64,000 bases of DNA from an uncultured Kiritimatiellota bacterium (GTDB lineage Bacteria; Verrucomicrobiota; Kiritimatiellia; RFP12; UBA1067): assembly GCA_934643865.1 (NCBI GenBank), contig CAKUCX010000003.1, forward strand, positions 1 through 64,000. Reading direction: 5' to 3'. Under the pieces are notes generated by a model. It saw nothing but the letters and a program-made list of their open reading frames with translations. It did no database searches and was not told the origin of the DNA. Shown piece by piece: positions 8,248-17,765 of the stretch. The translations under genes and the position numbers were made by a program. Each line of letters opens with the position of its first letter. Positions within the stretch are counted from its first letter, which is position 1.

Positions 8248-8667
8248 ATGGCCATTATGGGTCAGGGGCTCGTGCTCATGATCGCGGGCATGGGGATTGT
8301 CTACGTGTTCCTGTATGTCCTCATCCTCATCTCGGAGGGCGCCAGCCGGTTCGTCGCGAAATTCGACGACCTCGTGCCGGACGAAGCGCCGCGCAAGAAG
8401 ACGCGCGCGGCCGTGCCCGCCCCGGCGAGCGCCGCCGCGCCCCGTCCCGCCGCCGGCGGACAGCCCGTCAAGGCCCCCGTCCCCGGCACGGTGCTGCGCG
8501 TTTCGGTCACGGACGGCCAGGCCGTCAGCGAGGGCGACGAGATCCTCGTCATGGACGTCATGAAGATGGAGACCCCGGTCACCGCCCCCTGCGCGGGCGC
8601 GGTGTCGGTGCAGGTGGCCGTGATGGACAAGGTGGCGACGGGCGACACGCTCGCCACGATCGCGTAA
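8248..8667 (+). CDS. OadG-like membrane anchor fused to a biotin carrier domain
   Basis: A 139-residue subunit of a Na+-translocating biotin-dependent decarboxylase. Residues 5-29 form one membrane helix of the OadG type ([20 protein letters not shown]). A Pro/Ala linker of about 25 residues follows. Residues 73-139 form a biotinyl domain with the attachment motif VMDVMKMET, biotin going on Lys106. In the classic oxaloacetate decarboxylase the biotin domain sits on the alpha subunit and gamma is separate, so this is a merged version, a layout known from some methylmalonyl-CoA and glutaconyl-CoA type enzymes. The start has AAAGGAG at ideal spacing. OadB follows 11 bp later. Confidence 0.88.
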   Translation: MAIMGQGLVLMIAGMGIVYVFLYVLILISEGASRFVAKFDDLVPDEAPRKKTRAAVPAPASAAAPRPAAGGQPVKAPVPGTVLRVSVTDGQAVSEGDEILVMDVMKMETPVTAPCAGAVSVQVAVMDKVATGDTLATIA

Positions 8668-8678
8668 GGAGGCGGAAG

Positions 8679-10160
8679 ATGATGAAGACATTTCTGATGG
8701 CCCTTCTCGTCCTGGCCGGCGCGCTCGGCGCGCAGGCGGACGGCGACTGGCGGACGACGCTCGGCAAGGTGTGGAATCTCGGCGGCGACACGGGCATCGC
8801 CGGCTTCCTCCAGAAAGAGGCGCCCGCCTACCTCACGGGCAACTTCGCGGAGGCGGACCGCCCCGAGGCCAAGCCCCTCACGGCGAACCGCAACGGCTAC
8901 TGGGATAAGGACCTGAAGTGGCACGGCGGCTACTTCGACGACACGGGCGCCTTCGTCGCCGGGCACGCGGTCAAGACGCTCTTCGGCATGTCCTACGGCG
9001 TGGGGCAGCTCATCATGATCCCGATCTGCCTTATCCTCCTCTACCTCGCGATCGTGAAGGGCTTCGAACCGCTCCTCCTCCTGCCCATCGGCTTCGGCGG
9101 CCTCCTCGCGAACTGCCCGCTTTCGGGCATCACGACGCCCGCGATGATGCACGACGGCGTGGTCTCGTTCCTCGCGAGCGGCATCCCGGTGATGTCCGGC
9201 GGCATTGTGGAACCGGGCGGCTTCCTGCACTACTTCTTCCGCTTCGGCATCGACACGGGCGTCTTCCCGATCATGATCTTCATGGGCGTCGGGGCGATGA
9301 CGGACTTCGGTCCGCTGATCGCGAACCCCAAGTCGGCCCTCCTCGGCGGCGCCGCGCAGCTCGGCATCTTCTTCGCCCTCTTCGGCGCGCTCGGCCTCGC
9401 CGCCGTCTTCCCGGACCTCGGCTTCGGCCTCCGGGAGGCGAGCTCCATCGGCATCATCGGCGGCGCGGACGGCCCGACGGCCATCTGGCTCACCTCCCGC
9501 CTCGCCCCGGACCTCCTCGGCGCGATCGCGGTGGCGGCCTACTCCTACATGGCCCTCGTCCCGATCATCCAGCCGCCGATCATGAACGCGCTCACCACGA
9601 AGAGCGAACGTCTCATCACGATGCCGCCGCTCCGCGAGGTGAAGAAGATCGAGAAGATCTGCTTCCCGCTCATCGTGCTGCTCCTCTGCGCGTTCCTGCT
9701 GCCGTCGGCCGTGCCGCTCATCGGCGCCTTGATGCTCGGCAACCTCGCCAAGGAGGTCGGCCCGTCGGTCGCCCGCATCTCGGATACGATGTCGAACGCG
9801 CTCATCAACATCGTCACGATCATGCTCGGCCTCTCGGTCGGCTCGAAGCTCGCGTGCGAGAAGTTCCTCTCCGGCCAGACCCTCGCGATCCTCGCGCTCG
9901 GCCTCTGCGCGTTCTGCGTCGGAACGGCGGGCGGCGTCGTCATGGCGAAGATCATGAACCTCTTCTCGAAGGAGAAGATCAACCCGCTCATCGGCTCGGC
10001 GGGCGTCTCGGCCGTCCCGATGGCCGCGCGCGTCTCAAACAAGGTCGCGCGCGACGACGACCCGGCGAACTTCGTCCTCATGCAGGCGATGGGCCCGAAC
10101 GTCTCGGGCGTCATCGGCTCCGCCGTCGTCGCGGGCGTCCTCTACACGCTCTGCCGCTAG
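8679..10160 (+). CDS. oadB: Na+-translocating decarboxylase beta subunit
   Basis: A 493-residue polytopic inner-membrane protein that decarboxylates the carboxybiotin carried by the partner subunit and pumps Na+ outward. Family hallmarks are [10 protein letters not shown] at about 265-274, with the essential Asp, and the C-terminal block [11 protein letters not shown] followed by [16 protein letters not shown]. It begins with a signal-like segment ([20 protein letters not shown]) and an extra 60-residue periplasmic-looking stretch before the first helix of the core. AGGAGG lies just upstream. No carboxyltransferase alpha subunit lies nearby, so that part must be encoded elsewhere and its acyl substrate cannot be read from this locus. 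Confidence 0.93.
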   Translation: MMKTFLMALLVLAGALGAQADGDWRTTLGKVWNLGGDTGIAGFLQKEAPAYLTGNFAEADRPEAKPLTANRNGYWDKDLKWHGGYFDDTGAFVAGHAVKTLFGMSYGVGQLIMIPICLILLYLAIVKGFEPLLLLPIGFGGLLANCPLSGITTPAMMHDGVVSFLASGIPVMSGGIVEPGGFLHYFFRFGIDTGVFPIMIFMGVGAMTDFGPLIANPKSALLGGAAQLGIFFALFGALGLAAVFPDLGFGLREASSIGIIGGADGPTAIWLTSRLAPDLLGAIAVAAYSYMALVPIIQPPIMNALTTKSERLITMPPLREVKKIEKICFPLIVLLLCAFLLPSAVPLIGALMLGNLAKEVGPSVARISDTMSNALINIVTIMLGLSVGSKLACEKFLSGQTLAILALGLCAFCVGTAGGVVMAKIMNLFSKEKINPLIGSAGVSAVPMAARVSNKVARDDDPANFVLMQAMGPNVSGVIGSAVVAGVLYTLCR

Positions 10161-10277
10161 CCGCGCAAGGCGCTCTAGGGACTCGACAGCGCTTTCTGGA
10201 CGCCGGGCGGCACGCCGCCGGGGTGCGGGAGCCATGCCGGGCGCTATGACGTCGCCAGCATCACCAATGGCGGAGAG

Positions 10278-12926
10278 GTGGCGATCTCCGACGCGAGCGG
10301 CACGATCACCCTTGCTGGGATCTCGTTGTTCCAGGAGGGGAGCAACCGTGTCGTGCAAACCGGCGGGACGGTCCTCTTGAAGGGGGATGCGGTCATGGGC
10401 GGCACGGGCACCGGCGCGGACGGATTCGGGGCCTGGTTCCTCTCAGGGGGCACGGTGAAGATCGTCCAGGAGACCAAGACGTTCTGCCTGGGGAACCGGG
10501 GGACGGGCTATCTGGAGGTCTCCGGGCGCGGCGTGCTGGACATCTCGCATGCCTATACGCACATCGGGGGATGGGCGAGCGTGGAGGGCACGGCGACCCT
10601 TAACCTCAAGACGGGCGGCACGATCAGGATCGCCCAGCATGAGACGGCGCAGGGCTGCATCAAGGTCAACCATGCGACGAAGGCCCATGTCCTCTGCGAT
10701 GGTGGCGTCATCCAGCTGACGGGCGCGGCGCCGAGCATCTTCTTCGGCTCTCCCGCGCCCGTCGAAATGCGGGCGGGAGGCCTCGTCGTCGACACGGGCG
10801 CCCATGTGGGCGAGATCGCCTACCGCCTGGTCGGCGACGAGACCTCGGGCGGGCTGACGAAGCGCGGCACGGGCATGCTGACGCTGAGCGGGGCCAACGA
10901 CTACGCGGGGAACACGGTCGTGGAGGCGGGCGACCTGCTCGTCACGTCGCCCGGCGCGCTTCCCGGCTACGGGACGAAGGGGCGCGTGGTCGTCAAGTCG
11001 GGCGCGCGCCTCGTGCCGCTGAAAGGCGAGGCCTGGACGGACGAGCAGATCGCGGCGCTGCGGGCGAACGCGGTCGTCGAGGAGGGCGGGGCGATCGTCG
11101 ACGCGCCGGACAGGGTGGTGTTCGACGTCGACGCCGACACGGTTGACGGCAGGCAGTACTTCGCCTCGTCGGCGGTGAAGACGGGGGCGGGCACCTTGAC
11201 GCTCACGGCCACCAACGTGTTCGGGACGAGCTTCACCGTGAGCAACGGCGTGCTGAACGCCGACTTCGGCGTGGGCATCCCGAAGGGGATGTTCGTGCGC
11301 CTGGCCAACGGCCTCCTGTCGGCCCCCTGCGGAGAGATCGCCGCGCCGCTCGGGACGACGCCGGGGAAGGCGAACATCGCCTTGATCGACCAATCGCGCG
11401 GCGGATTCACCACGCGCGGCGACGGCGACCTGACGCTGAACTTCGGCGGGCGCGCGCAGGAGGTCGCGTTGGGCGTCTGGGGGGCCAATCCCGCGCCGCT
11501 CGTCCTGAACGATGCGAACGCCACGGCGAACGTCCGGGTGAAGAACAAGATCCGGCACGGCGCGTCGCTCCGCGTCGAAGTCGGGGCGCGGGAGGCGCGG
11601 CTGGAGGGCGGCGTGGCCGTAGGCGGCGAGCTGACAAAGGAAGGCCCGGGGCAGCTGACCGTCACGAACGCCACGTCCGCTTGGATCAAGGTCAAGGGGG
11701 GAACGCTTAGGTTCCCGGCGGGGTCGTGCATCCACGTCGGCACGGAGGAGAGCTTTTCGTGCGTCGGCAGCCAGGATGCCAGCCGTCCGGGCGTCCTCGT
11801 GGTCGAGGGCGGCTCCGTGACGTGCGGGGGCGCCCGCCTTCTGGCCGGCGACATGCTGGACGACTGTGCCCATGGACGTATCCTCGTGCGCGGCGGCACG
11901 GTGACGATGACCAAGGCGAACGCCGCCTTCGCGGCCGGCAATTCCGGCGACGGCTACATCGAGGTCGGCGGCGGCGCCGTGCCCGCGTGCGTTGACAACT
12001 CGAACGGGTATGTGTGCATCCTGCCGCGCTGGAACGGGAAGGTCGGGGCGGGGGCGCACGGCGAGTTCCGCATTCTCGCCAACGGAATGGTCGTCTCGAA
12101 GTACGGCATGTACGCGAAGGTCGATTCGCGCCCGTATGCGACGTTCATCATGGACGGCGGCACGTTCAGGGCGTCGGGGCCCTGCACGGACGTCAGCCTG
12201 ACCTCGGACGGCGTGGGCTTCCTCCGCAACATCAAGAACGTGTGGATGGGCGTGAACGGCGGCGTGATCGACACGCAGGGCCACACGCTCTACGCCGCGC
12301 AGCCGATCGAAGCCTGGACCAACCAGGTGGCGGTCGCATACGAGGCGGCGCAGTACAACACGATGCCCGCGCTCACGAAGAAGGGCCCGGGCATGCTGCG
12401 CCTCACGGGCGCCAACACCTACCTGTGCGCGACGGCGGTCGACGAGGGGACGCTTGTCCTCGCGGCGGGGGCGTCCTTGCCCCGGACGCCGCTTCGGATG
12501 GGGGCGGCGGGCACGCTCGACCTCGGGGGGACGACGCAGGCGGTGACGCACCTGCTCGGATCGGGCCGCGTCCAGAACGGGGCCTTGACGGCCGCAGGCG
12601 ACATCTGCCCGGGTGGCGTGGGCGGCCTGGGCACGCTGACGGTCGCGCAACTCGCCGCCGAGGGCCGGCTTGTGGTCGATGCGGCGGCGGCGGGCATCGA
12701 CAAGCTGGCGACGTCTTCACCGCTCGACATCTCGCGGCTCGACCTCGTGGTGACGGGCGTCGACGAGCTGGATCGCGCGGCGGCACGCCATGTGTTCCTG
12801 GAGGCGTCGGCGGTCGTGGGCGGGCGCTTCAGGTCGGTCTCGCTTGACGGAACGCGCTTCTCGGTCGCCCTGCGCGCGACGTCGGCGTCTCTGGTCAAGC
12901 GCGGCCTGGCGGTCGTCATCCGCTGA
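10278..12926 (+). CDS. Autotransporter-associated beta-strand repeat surface protein, 5'-truncated
   Basis: The open frame from the GTG at 10278 gives 882 residues of beta-helix-like repeats. It includes autotransporter-associated repeats (LTKRGTGMLTLSGANDY and LTKKGPGMLRLTGANTY), usual in large secreted PVC passenger proteins. The frame stays open back to a stop codon at 10176-10178 and reads like protein there too (WTPGGTPP, GRYDVASITNGGE). It has no signal peptide and no ATG. The true N-terminus therefore seems to have been lost, and the gene may be dead or fed by an unusual start. The C-terminus ends RGLAVVIR without a beta-barrel domain. No ribosome site is visible before the GTG. Confidence 0.7.
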   Translation: MAISDASGTITLAGISLFQEGSNRVVQTGGTVLLKGDAVMGGTGTGADGFGAWFLSGGTVKIVQETKTFCLGNRGTGYLEVSGRGVLDISHAYTHIGGWASVEGTATLNLKTGGTIRIAQHETAQGCIKVNHATKAHVLCDGGVIQLTGAAPSIFFGSPAPVEMRAGGLVVDTGAHVGEIAYRLVGDETSGGLTKRGTGMLTLSGANDYAGNTVVEAGDLLVTSPGALPGYGTKGRVVVKSGARLVPLKGEAWTDEQIAALRANAVVEEGGAIVDAPDRVVFDVDADTVDGRQYFASSAVKTGAGTLTLTATNVFGTSFTVSNGVLNADFGVGIPKGMFVRLANGLLSAPCGEIAAPLGTTPGKANIALIDQSRGGFTTRGDGDLTLNFGGRAQEVALGVWGANPAPLVLNDANATANVRVKNKIRHGASLRVEVGAREARLEGGVAVGGELTKEGPGQLTVTNATSAWIKVKGGTLRFPAGSCIHVGTEESFSCVGSQDASRPGVLVVEGGSVTCGGARLLAGDMLDDCAHGRILVRGGTVTMTKANAAFAAGNSGDGYIEVGGGAVPACVDNSNGYVCILPRWNGKVGAGAHGEFRILANGMVVSKYGMYAKVDSRPYATFIMDGGTFRASGPCTDVSLTSDGVGFLRNIKNVWMGVNGGVIDTQGHTLYAAQPIEAWTNQVAVAYEAAQYNTMPALTKKGPGMLRLTGANTYLCATAVDEGTLVLAAGASLPRTPLRMGAAGTLDLGGTTQAVTHLLGSGRVQNGALTAAGDICPGGVGGLGTLTVAQLAAEGRLVVDAAAAGIDKLATSSPLDISRLDLVVTGVDELDRAAARHVFLEASAVVGGRFRSVSLDGTRFSVALRATSASLVKRGLAVVIR

Positions 12927-12994
12927 CGGGCCGGGCGGCGCAGGAATAGGCATTGCCCATTTGGCTGATTTGGCATGACTTACGGCGCCCCATG

Positions 12995-13003
12995 TGGTAT
13001 CAT
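12995..13003 (+). promoter_or_regulatory. Extended -10 box (TGG-TATCAT) 6 nt before a start codon
   Basis: TGG then TATCAT, then the six bases GCGGTC and the ATG at 13010. It decides the start of the BspA-like gene and predicts a leaderless message. Confidence 0.5.
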
Positions 13004-13009
13004 GCGGTC

Positions 13010-14350
13010 ATGACAGGCAGGCAGTCTAGCATAGGGGGATACACGCAATGGACGATTCTCGCATGGAGGTCTTCTGCACCCCACGCAGGAGTGTTCTCGA
13101 AGACAAGGCTTCTGATTCTCGTTCTTCTTGTGTTCTGCGCCTTCAGCTTGCAGGCGCTGCAGATGACAAATTGCTTTGAGCGGATCGATGCTGGAAACGG
13201 AATGTACCATCTCAGGTGCGTTCATCCTGCATTCTCGAAGATTGATTTCTGCGTCGAGCTTCAGGATTCCGGGTGGAGCGTCGTGGAACATTCCGACGTG
13301 GACGGGGTGAAGATCTACAAGGCAAGAGCAGGCATCTCGGTGAGCGCGTATGCTCAAAGCCACGGGGGCTGGTCTTTCCGTTCATCTTCAGCGGCAGAGG
13401 TTGAAATCCCCATCTGCTTCGCATGGCACGTTGGCGCTGACTGGTACTATGGATGGGTCTACGCCGAAAAGAAGGACGGCGAGGTCGTGATACGTGAAAG
13501 TTGCGTCGAAACGATTGCCAACCGGACCTTGTGCTATCGTTCTCTTGAGATTCGGGACGGATCGGTGGTGAAGCGCAGTTCTGTGTCCGGGGTGGAATGG
13601 ACGTATCGGATGTTCGACACCTTTATTTCATTGGGCGGGGGCACGCAGAATCAGACGGCGGTCTCGACGAGGTTCTCGGGTAACCTGACATTGCCTACGA
13701 CGCAGTTTGATGTCGGCCCGGTTACGGAGATCGCCGACTATGCTTTTGCCGGGTGCAGCGGCATCACGTCCGTGGTGATTCCGGATACGGTCACGCACAT
13801 TGGCGCGTATGCCTTCGCGGACTGCAGCGGCCTGACCGCCGTGACCCTTCCGTCAAGCGTGACGAATGTTGGCGTGCATGCCTTCATCGGCTGTACGCGC
13901 CTGGCCTCGCTTGCGTTCCCGGCAGGGTTGGCCTCGCTTGGGGAGCTGTCGTCCGTCGAGACGCTCATTGTCCAAGTGCCGGGCGGCCCTTCGGTCGATT
14001 CGGGCTGGTCGAAGCGGTATGGCAAATTCCGAACCCTCTTCGGCAGTAACTTCGCAACGGCGCTGATGGCGCCGACGGGCAAGCGTGATGGTGCGGGGCG
14101 CGAGCTGCTTGTGTGGCATGATTACGTTGCGGGGACTGATCCGACAGACAGGGACGACGCATTCGTCGCCAAGATCACGATCGTCGGTGGCGTGCCGCAG
14201 ATAACGTGGTATCCGGAGCTGGCGCCCAACGAGGCGGCCATGCGCAGGTATGTGACGTATGGGAAGGATGGGCTTTCCGATCCGTGGTCGGTTGTTGACG
14301 GCGACGCGGACAACTACAGATTCTTCAAAGTTGACGTCAAGATGAGGTGA
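13010..14350 (+). CDS. BspA-like leucine-rich repeat surface protein
   Basis: A 446-residue exported protein. A hydrophobic stretch at residues 34-50 (LLILVLLVFCAFSLQAL) acts as a late signal peptide or anchor. Residues 240-310 hold BspA-type (LRR_5) repeats, seen as EIADYAFAGCSGITSVVIPD and HIGAYAFADCSGLTAVTLP, the module of cell-surface adhesins in gut anaerobes. The C-terminal 90 residues (after LVWHDYVAGTDPTDRDD) resemble the tail domain often attached to such proteins in this group. I chose the ATG at 13010 because of the -10 box 6 nt upstream. The gene is visibly lower in GC than its neighbours, which may reflect transfer. Confidence 0.75.
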   Translation: MTGRQSSIGGYTQWTILAWRSSAPHAGVFSKTRLLILVLLVFCAFSLQALQMTNCFERIDAGNGMYHLRCVHPAFSKIDFCVELQDSGWSVVEHSDVDGVKIYKARAGISVSAYAQSHGGWSFRSSSAAEVEIPICFAWHVGADWYYGWVYAEKKDGEVVIRESCVETIANRTLCYRSLEIRDGSVVKRSSVSGVEWTYRMFDTFISLGGGTQNQTAVSTRFSGNLTLPTTQFDVGPVTEIADYAFAGCSGITSVVIPDTVTHIGAYAFADCSGLTAVTLPSSVTNVGVHAFIGCTRLASLAFPAGLASLGELSSVETLIVQVPGGPSVDSGWSKRYGKFRTLFGSNFATALMAPTGKRDGAGRELLVWHDYVAGTDPTDRDDAFVAKITIVGGVPQITWYPELAPNEAAMRRYVTYGKDGLSDPWSVVDGDADNYRFFKVDVKMR

Positions 14351-14423
14351 TTGCGACGCGGATCCTTCGCGCGCAGGGCCCACCGCCGGTCACACGGGAG
14401 AATGCAAAAGGGGACAGGCCCCA

Positions 14424-17400
14424 TTACAGCGCACGGAACGTCCAGCCGATGCGGTGAATCCAGTCGGCCGGCGCCGTGAAGTCGGGCGTCTCGGCGTCGT
14501 GGTAGATCCAGCGAAGATCGCCGCCGTCCGTCACCGTGCGCGCCGGCCTCTTGCCCGTGAAGCGGACGTCCCCGACCGTGCCGCGCGCACCCGGCGGACG
14601 GCGCAGACGGTATTCCCAGATGCCGTTCGCCTTGCCGAGCGCGCCCCGCGCAAGGCGGAAATAGGCTTCCGCGCGGAATGCGCCCGTGTCGCGTCCGAAG
14701 ACGTAGTCGACGGCCATCTCGATGTCGCACGTCAGGTAGCGCTTCCCGAAGAGCTTCGGGCGGACGTTTCGGAACGACAGGCGCAGCGTGTCGTCCGGAC
14801 CGTGCGTGAGGACGGTCGTGCCGTAGCAGTCGTAGGACTGTTCGGACACGTTCTCGTCGCGCAGCCGCCAGCCGAGCGTCGGACGGTGCTCGGTCGTCTT
14901 GGTGCCGCGATAGCCCGTCAATCCGATCTCCTCCCGCCAGGCGCCGTCCGCGCCGCGCGTCCACACGCCGGCAATCGCCCCGCTGTTGTAGAGGCGCACT
15001 TTCAGCCTCCCGTCCTCATACGTCCAGCCGCCCGCCGAAACGCGCAGCCGCTCGTCGCCCGTCCCGACGCCGCGATCCGCGCACGCCGCGTCCGCCGGGC
15101 CCGTCGAGACGTGGCAGACGAAATCCTTCGCCGCCTGGGCGGACAGCGTCACCGCCAGCCCGCGTTCGCCGCCGAGCCGATCCCGCAGTTCGACGAGGGC
15201 GCCTTCCGCGAATCCCGAAACCGCAACCGCCGTGTCGCCCGCGACCGAGCCGACTTCCGCGTGCCGCCGGCCGAAGCCGAACGGATGCGACGCGCTCGAC
15301 CAGCGCACCGCCGTCTCGACGCGCTGTCGCCCACGCGCCAACGGCCAGACGACGTCCCGGTCGGGATGCCAGACGCAGTACGGGCTCTCGAAGCTGCCTT
15401 CCGCCGCATGGGCGAACCAGCGTTCCGTCCCGACGAAGCGGATCGCCAGGCGCACCTTGGACGGATCGAGCCCCGCCCAGTCGGACACCGACAGCCGCAG
15501 GCCGTCCGCCACCGGCACGCACGCGAGCGCATACGGCGCGCGCACGACGCCGTTCGTGAGGTCGCGCAGTTCGGCCACCGCGCCCCCGGCGAGCGCCACA
15601 CCGCCAAGCGCCGGCGAACACGCCACCGGACCCGTCCGCGTGGGGAGATAGGGCTTCGTCTCCCGCAGCAGACTCTCGACCGGCGCGCCCTTCAGACGGC
15701 GCACCGTGTAGCCGAACGGCGGCAGGCCGTCCGCCGGATGGTCGTTGAAGTTGATCAGCACGACCGACGTCGTGTCGGGCAGCGTCCGCACACAGGCGAA
15801 GACGCCCGGCGCGGACGGATAGGACAGGTAGTCGGCGTCGCCGGCCGTCAGCTCCGGCACGGCCGCGCGGATCGCGAAGATGCGGCGGTACGCTTCGAAC
15901 GCGCCCTCCTCGCCCTGCTCGTAGACGAGCGGGAAGCCGTCGATCCACGCACACAGCGCCATCAGCGCCGTCGCGCACGAACGCCCCCACAGGTTTTCGG
16001 CCATCATCGAGTCGTGGCTCTCGGGATAGCGCATCCAGTTCGTCCCCGGCATGTAGGCGAACTTCTGCTCGTGCAGCCAACGCCGCAGGTCGCGGACGAC
16101 GGAGGCCGCGTCGCGCTCGCGGAAGTCGTGGAAATGGACGTGGCAGAGAAGCTGGTCGTAGATGGCGTCGGTCACGGCGCTCCACAGGCTTTCGTTCTCC
16201 TCGCCCAGCGTGACGGCGTTCGGGTTCGCCCGCCGCGCGGCGGCGCGGATCGACCGCTGCTGCGCGATGCCGCCCTGCCGCTGCGCGTAGCTGGCGCGCG
16301 CATACGGCGCCGCCGGATTCCAGTTCGGGAAGCGCGACCCGCCCGGCACGTCCATCCGCCAGCCGTCCAGCTCGAACCGCCGCGTCGCCCACTCGATCCA
16401 GTCACCAAAGGTCGAAATCCATGTCGGCCAGTTGAAGTCGTAGGCCCAGAACGTGTCCTGGTCGCGTCCGTCCTCGCGCTTGCAGACGAACTCCGGGTGC
16501 GCCTTCGCGCGCGGGCCGTTCGAGTTTCCGCCGTGCGGCACGGCATCGCCCCAGACCTCCAGGCCCTGGGCGTGCGCCGCGCGGACGTAGGCGCGGAGAT
16601 CGTCTTCCGTCCCGATGCCGGCCATCAGGCGGTAGAGGTCGTCCGGCACATAAGGCCCCGGCCAGGTGACGGGACGCATCCAGATCGTCTTCGCGCCCAG
16701 CGCCTGGATAAACGGCAGATAGCCCTGCGCGGCGTTGAAACCGCCCGCGTCCGACATGTCGAATTCCGCCTTGCCGCGCGGATGGTTCGAGTAGACGACC
16801 TGCCGCCGCATCCGGCTTTCGGGACGGTCGGCCGGCGGCACACGCCCCGCCGCGCGGTACCAGCCGTGCAGGGCGAGCAGGGCGTCCTCGTCCGTCCCCT
16901 TCCCGAAGACGAGCCAGTCGTCGCCGACCTGCTGGGGCTTGCCCGGATGCACGTCGCCGCGCGCGTAAAACGACGTGCTGAGGCGGAACCCGTCGGCCCG
17001 TTCCGTCACGTGCGTCTTCGCGGAGTCGGAATAGGGCTGGAGCGTGTCGAGGCAGTGGGCCACGTTCAGCCCCGCGCCGTTGTCGCCGACCACCGGGGCG
17101 ACCGTCCAGCCGTAGGCCGTGCGATATCTTCCCGCCTGGAAATCTCCCTGCGCGTAGCGGCGCGGCGGATAGGAACACGGCAGGAAGTAGCCGCCCTTCG
17201 GCGTTGCGCAGACGACCTTGCCCGCCGCGAGCGTCACGCCGCTGAACCGCCGCTTGTCGGTCGCCGTCGTCTCGAAGGTCAGCCACCGGCGCACCATCCG
17301 CGTGTCGGGCAGAAGAACGTGATGCACCCGCACACGCCAGTCTCCCGTCACGTAGGTCGCCGTGAGCGTCCCGTCGGGTTCCTGCACGACGCCTTCAAAG

Positions 17401-17630
17401 CGCTCCGGCTCGGTCCGGGCGTCGAAGCCGTCCGGCCCGCCCTCGCCGACCGCCACGACGCGCGGCGCCGCCGGATCCGGCACAAGGCGCACCGCGCCGT
17501 CCGCTGCATACGTCGCCGCGCCCGTGCGGTCGTCAAACGAAATCTCCAGCCGGGCGTCCCCGAACGACGCGGCTCCCGCCACGCCGCCGAGCATCGCCAC
17601 CAGACCGCCAAACGTCCATCGCCAATCCAT
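14424..17630 (-). CDS. Secreted alpha-amylase-superfamily (GH13-like) glycoside hydrolase
   Basis: A 1068-residue protein with an N-terminal signal peptide (MDWRWTFGGLVAMLGGVAGA). The middle (about 300-600) is a TIM barrel with the amylase active-site order: the nucleophile Asp in DGWRMDVPGG near 430, the acid/base Glu in VTLGEENESLW near 477, and the transition-state Asp in YPESHDSMM near 540. Beta domains lie on both sides, so it probably acts on an extracellular or periplasmic alpha-glucan or oligosaccharide. Motif I is atypical (EVWGDAVPHGG instead of DxVxNH), so assignment to a GH13 subfamily or a sister family is open. The start at 17630 has AAAGGGACGG upstream; the extension to 17711 does not look coding. 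Confidence 0.78.
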   Translation of the reverse strand: MDWRWTFGGLVAMLGGVAGAASFGDARLEISFDDRTGAATYAADGAVRLVPDPAAPRVVAVGEGGPDGFDARTEPERFEGVVQEPDGTLTATYVTGDWRVRVHHVLLPDTRMVRRWLTFETTATDKRRFSGVTLAAGKVVCATPKGGYFLPCSYPPRRYAQGDFQAGRYRTAYGWTVAPVVGDNGAGLNVAHCLDTLQPYSDSAKTHVTERADGFRLSTSFYARGDVHPGKPQQVGDDWLVFGKGTDEDALLALHGWYRAAGRVPPADRPESRMRRQVVYSNHPRGKAEFDMSDAGGFNAAQGYLPFIQALGAKTIWMRPVTWPGPYVPDDLYRLMAGIGTEDDLRAYVRAAHAQGLEVWGDAVPHGGNSNGPRAKAHPEFVCKREDGRDQDTFWAYDFNWPTWISTFGDWIEWATRRFELDGWRMDVPGGSRFPNWNPAAPYARASYAQRQGGIAQQRSIRAAARRANPNAVTLGEENESLWSAVTDAIYDQLLCHVHFHDFRERDAASVVRDLRRWLHEQKFAYMPGTNWMRYPESHDSMMAENLWGRSCATALMALCAWIDGFPLVYEQGEEGAFEAYRRIFAIRAAVPELTAGDADYLSYPSAPGVFACVRTLPDTTSVVLINFNDHPADGLPPFGYTVRRLKGAPVESLLRETKPYLPTRTGPVACSPALGGVALAGGAVAELRDLTNGVVRAPYALACVPVADGLRLSVSDWAGLDPSKVRLAIRFVGTERWFAHAAEGSFESPYCVWHPDRDVVWPLARGRQRVETAVRWSSASHPFGFGRRHAEVGSVAGDTAVAVSGFAEGALVELRDRLGGERGLAVTLSAQAAKDFVCHVSTGPADAACADRGVGTGDERLRVSAGGWTYEDGRLKVRLYNSGAIAGVWTRGADGAWREEIGLTGYRGTKTTEHRPTLGWRLRDENVSEQSYDCYGTTVLTHGPDDTLRLSFRNVRPKLFGKRYLTCDIEMAVDYVFGRDTGAFRAEAYFRLARGALGKANGIWEYRLRRPPGARGTVGDVRFTGKRPARTVTDGGDLRWIYHDAETPDFTAPADWIHRIGWTFRAL

Positions 17631-17644
17631 GCCGTCCCTTTCGT

Positions 17645-17734
17645 TCAGTCCTGCGCCGCCACGGGCCCGTGGCACATCACGCGGAAGCCGACGCTGTTGA
17701 CGCCGATCCACAGCCTGTCCCCGAAGTCCCTCAT
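17645..17734 (-). pseudogene. 29-residue fragment, possible remnant of a larger exported protein
   Basis: A short frame starting MRDFGDRLWIGVNSVGFRVM, with an AAGGAAAGGG box upstream, lies between the hydrolase and oxidoreductase genes. The segment SVGFRVM looks like the C-terminal end of formylglycine-generating-enzyme-like (SUMF1) domains, where a GFRV motif is usual. This suggests a leftover of a deleted gene, but it is too short to be sure. Confidence 0.3.
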
Positions 17735-17765
17735 GGCATGTTGCCCTTTCCTTAGAACCAGAGCC

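Noticed and set aside
10179..10277. Calling an upstream start for the repeat protein
   Set aside because: The frame is open there but has no ATG, GTG or TTG with a ribosome site. I kept the first GTG and flagged the gene as truncated.
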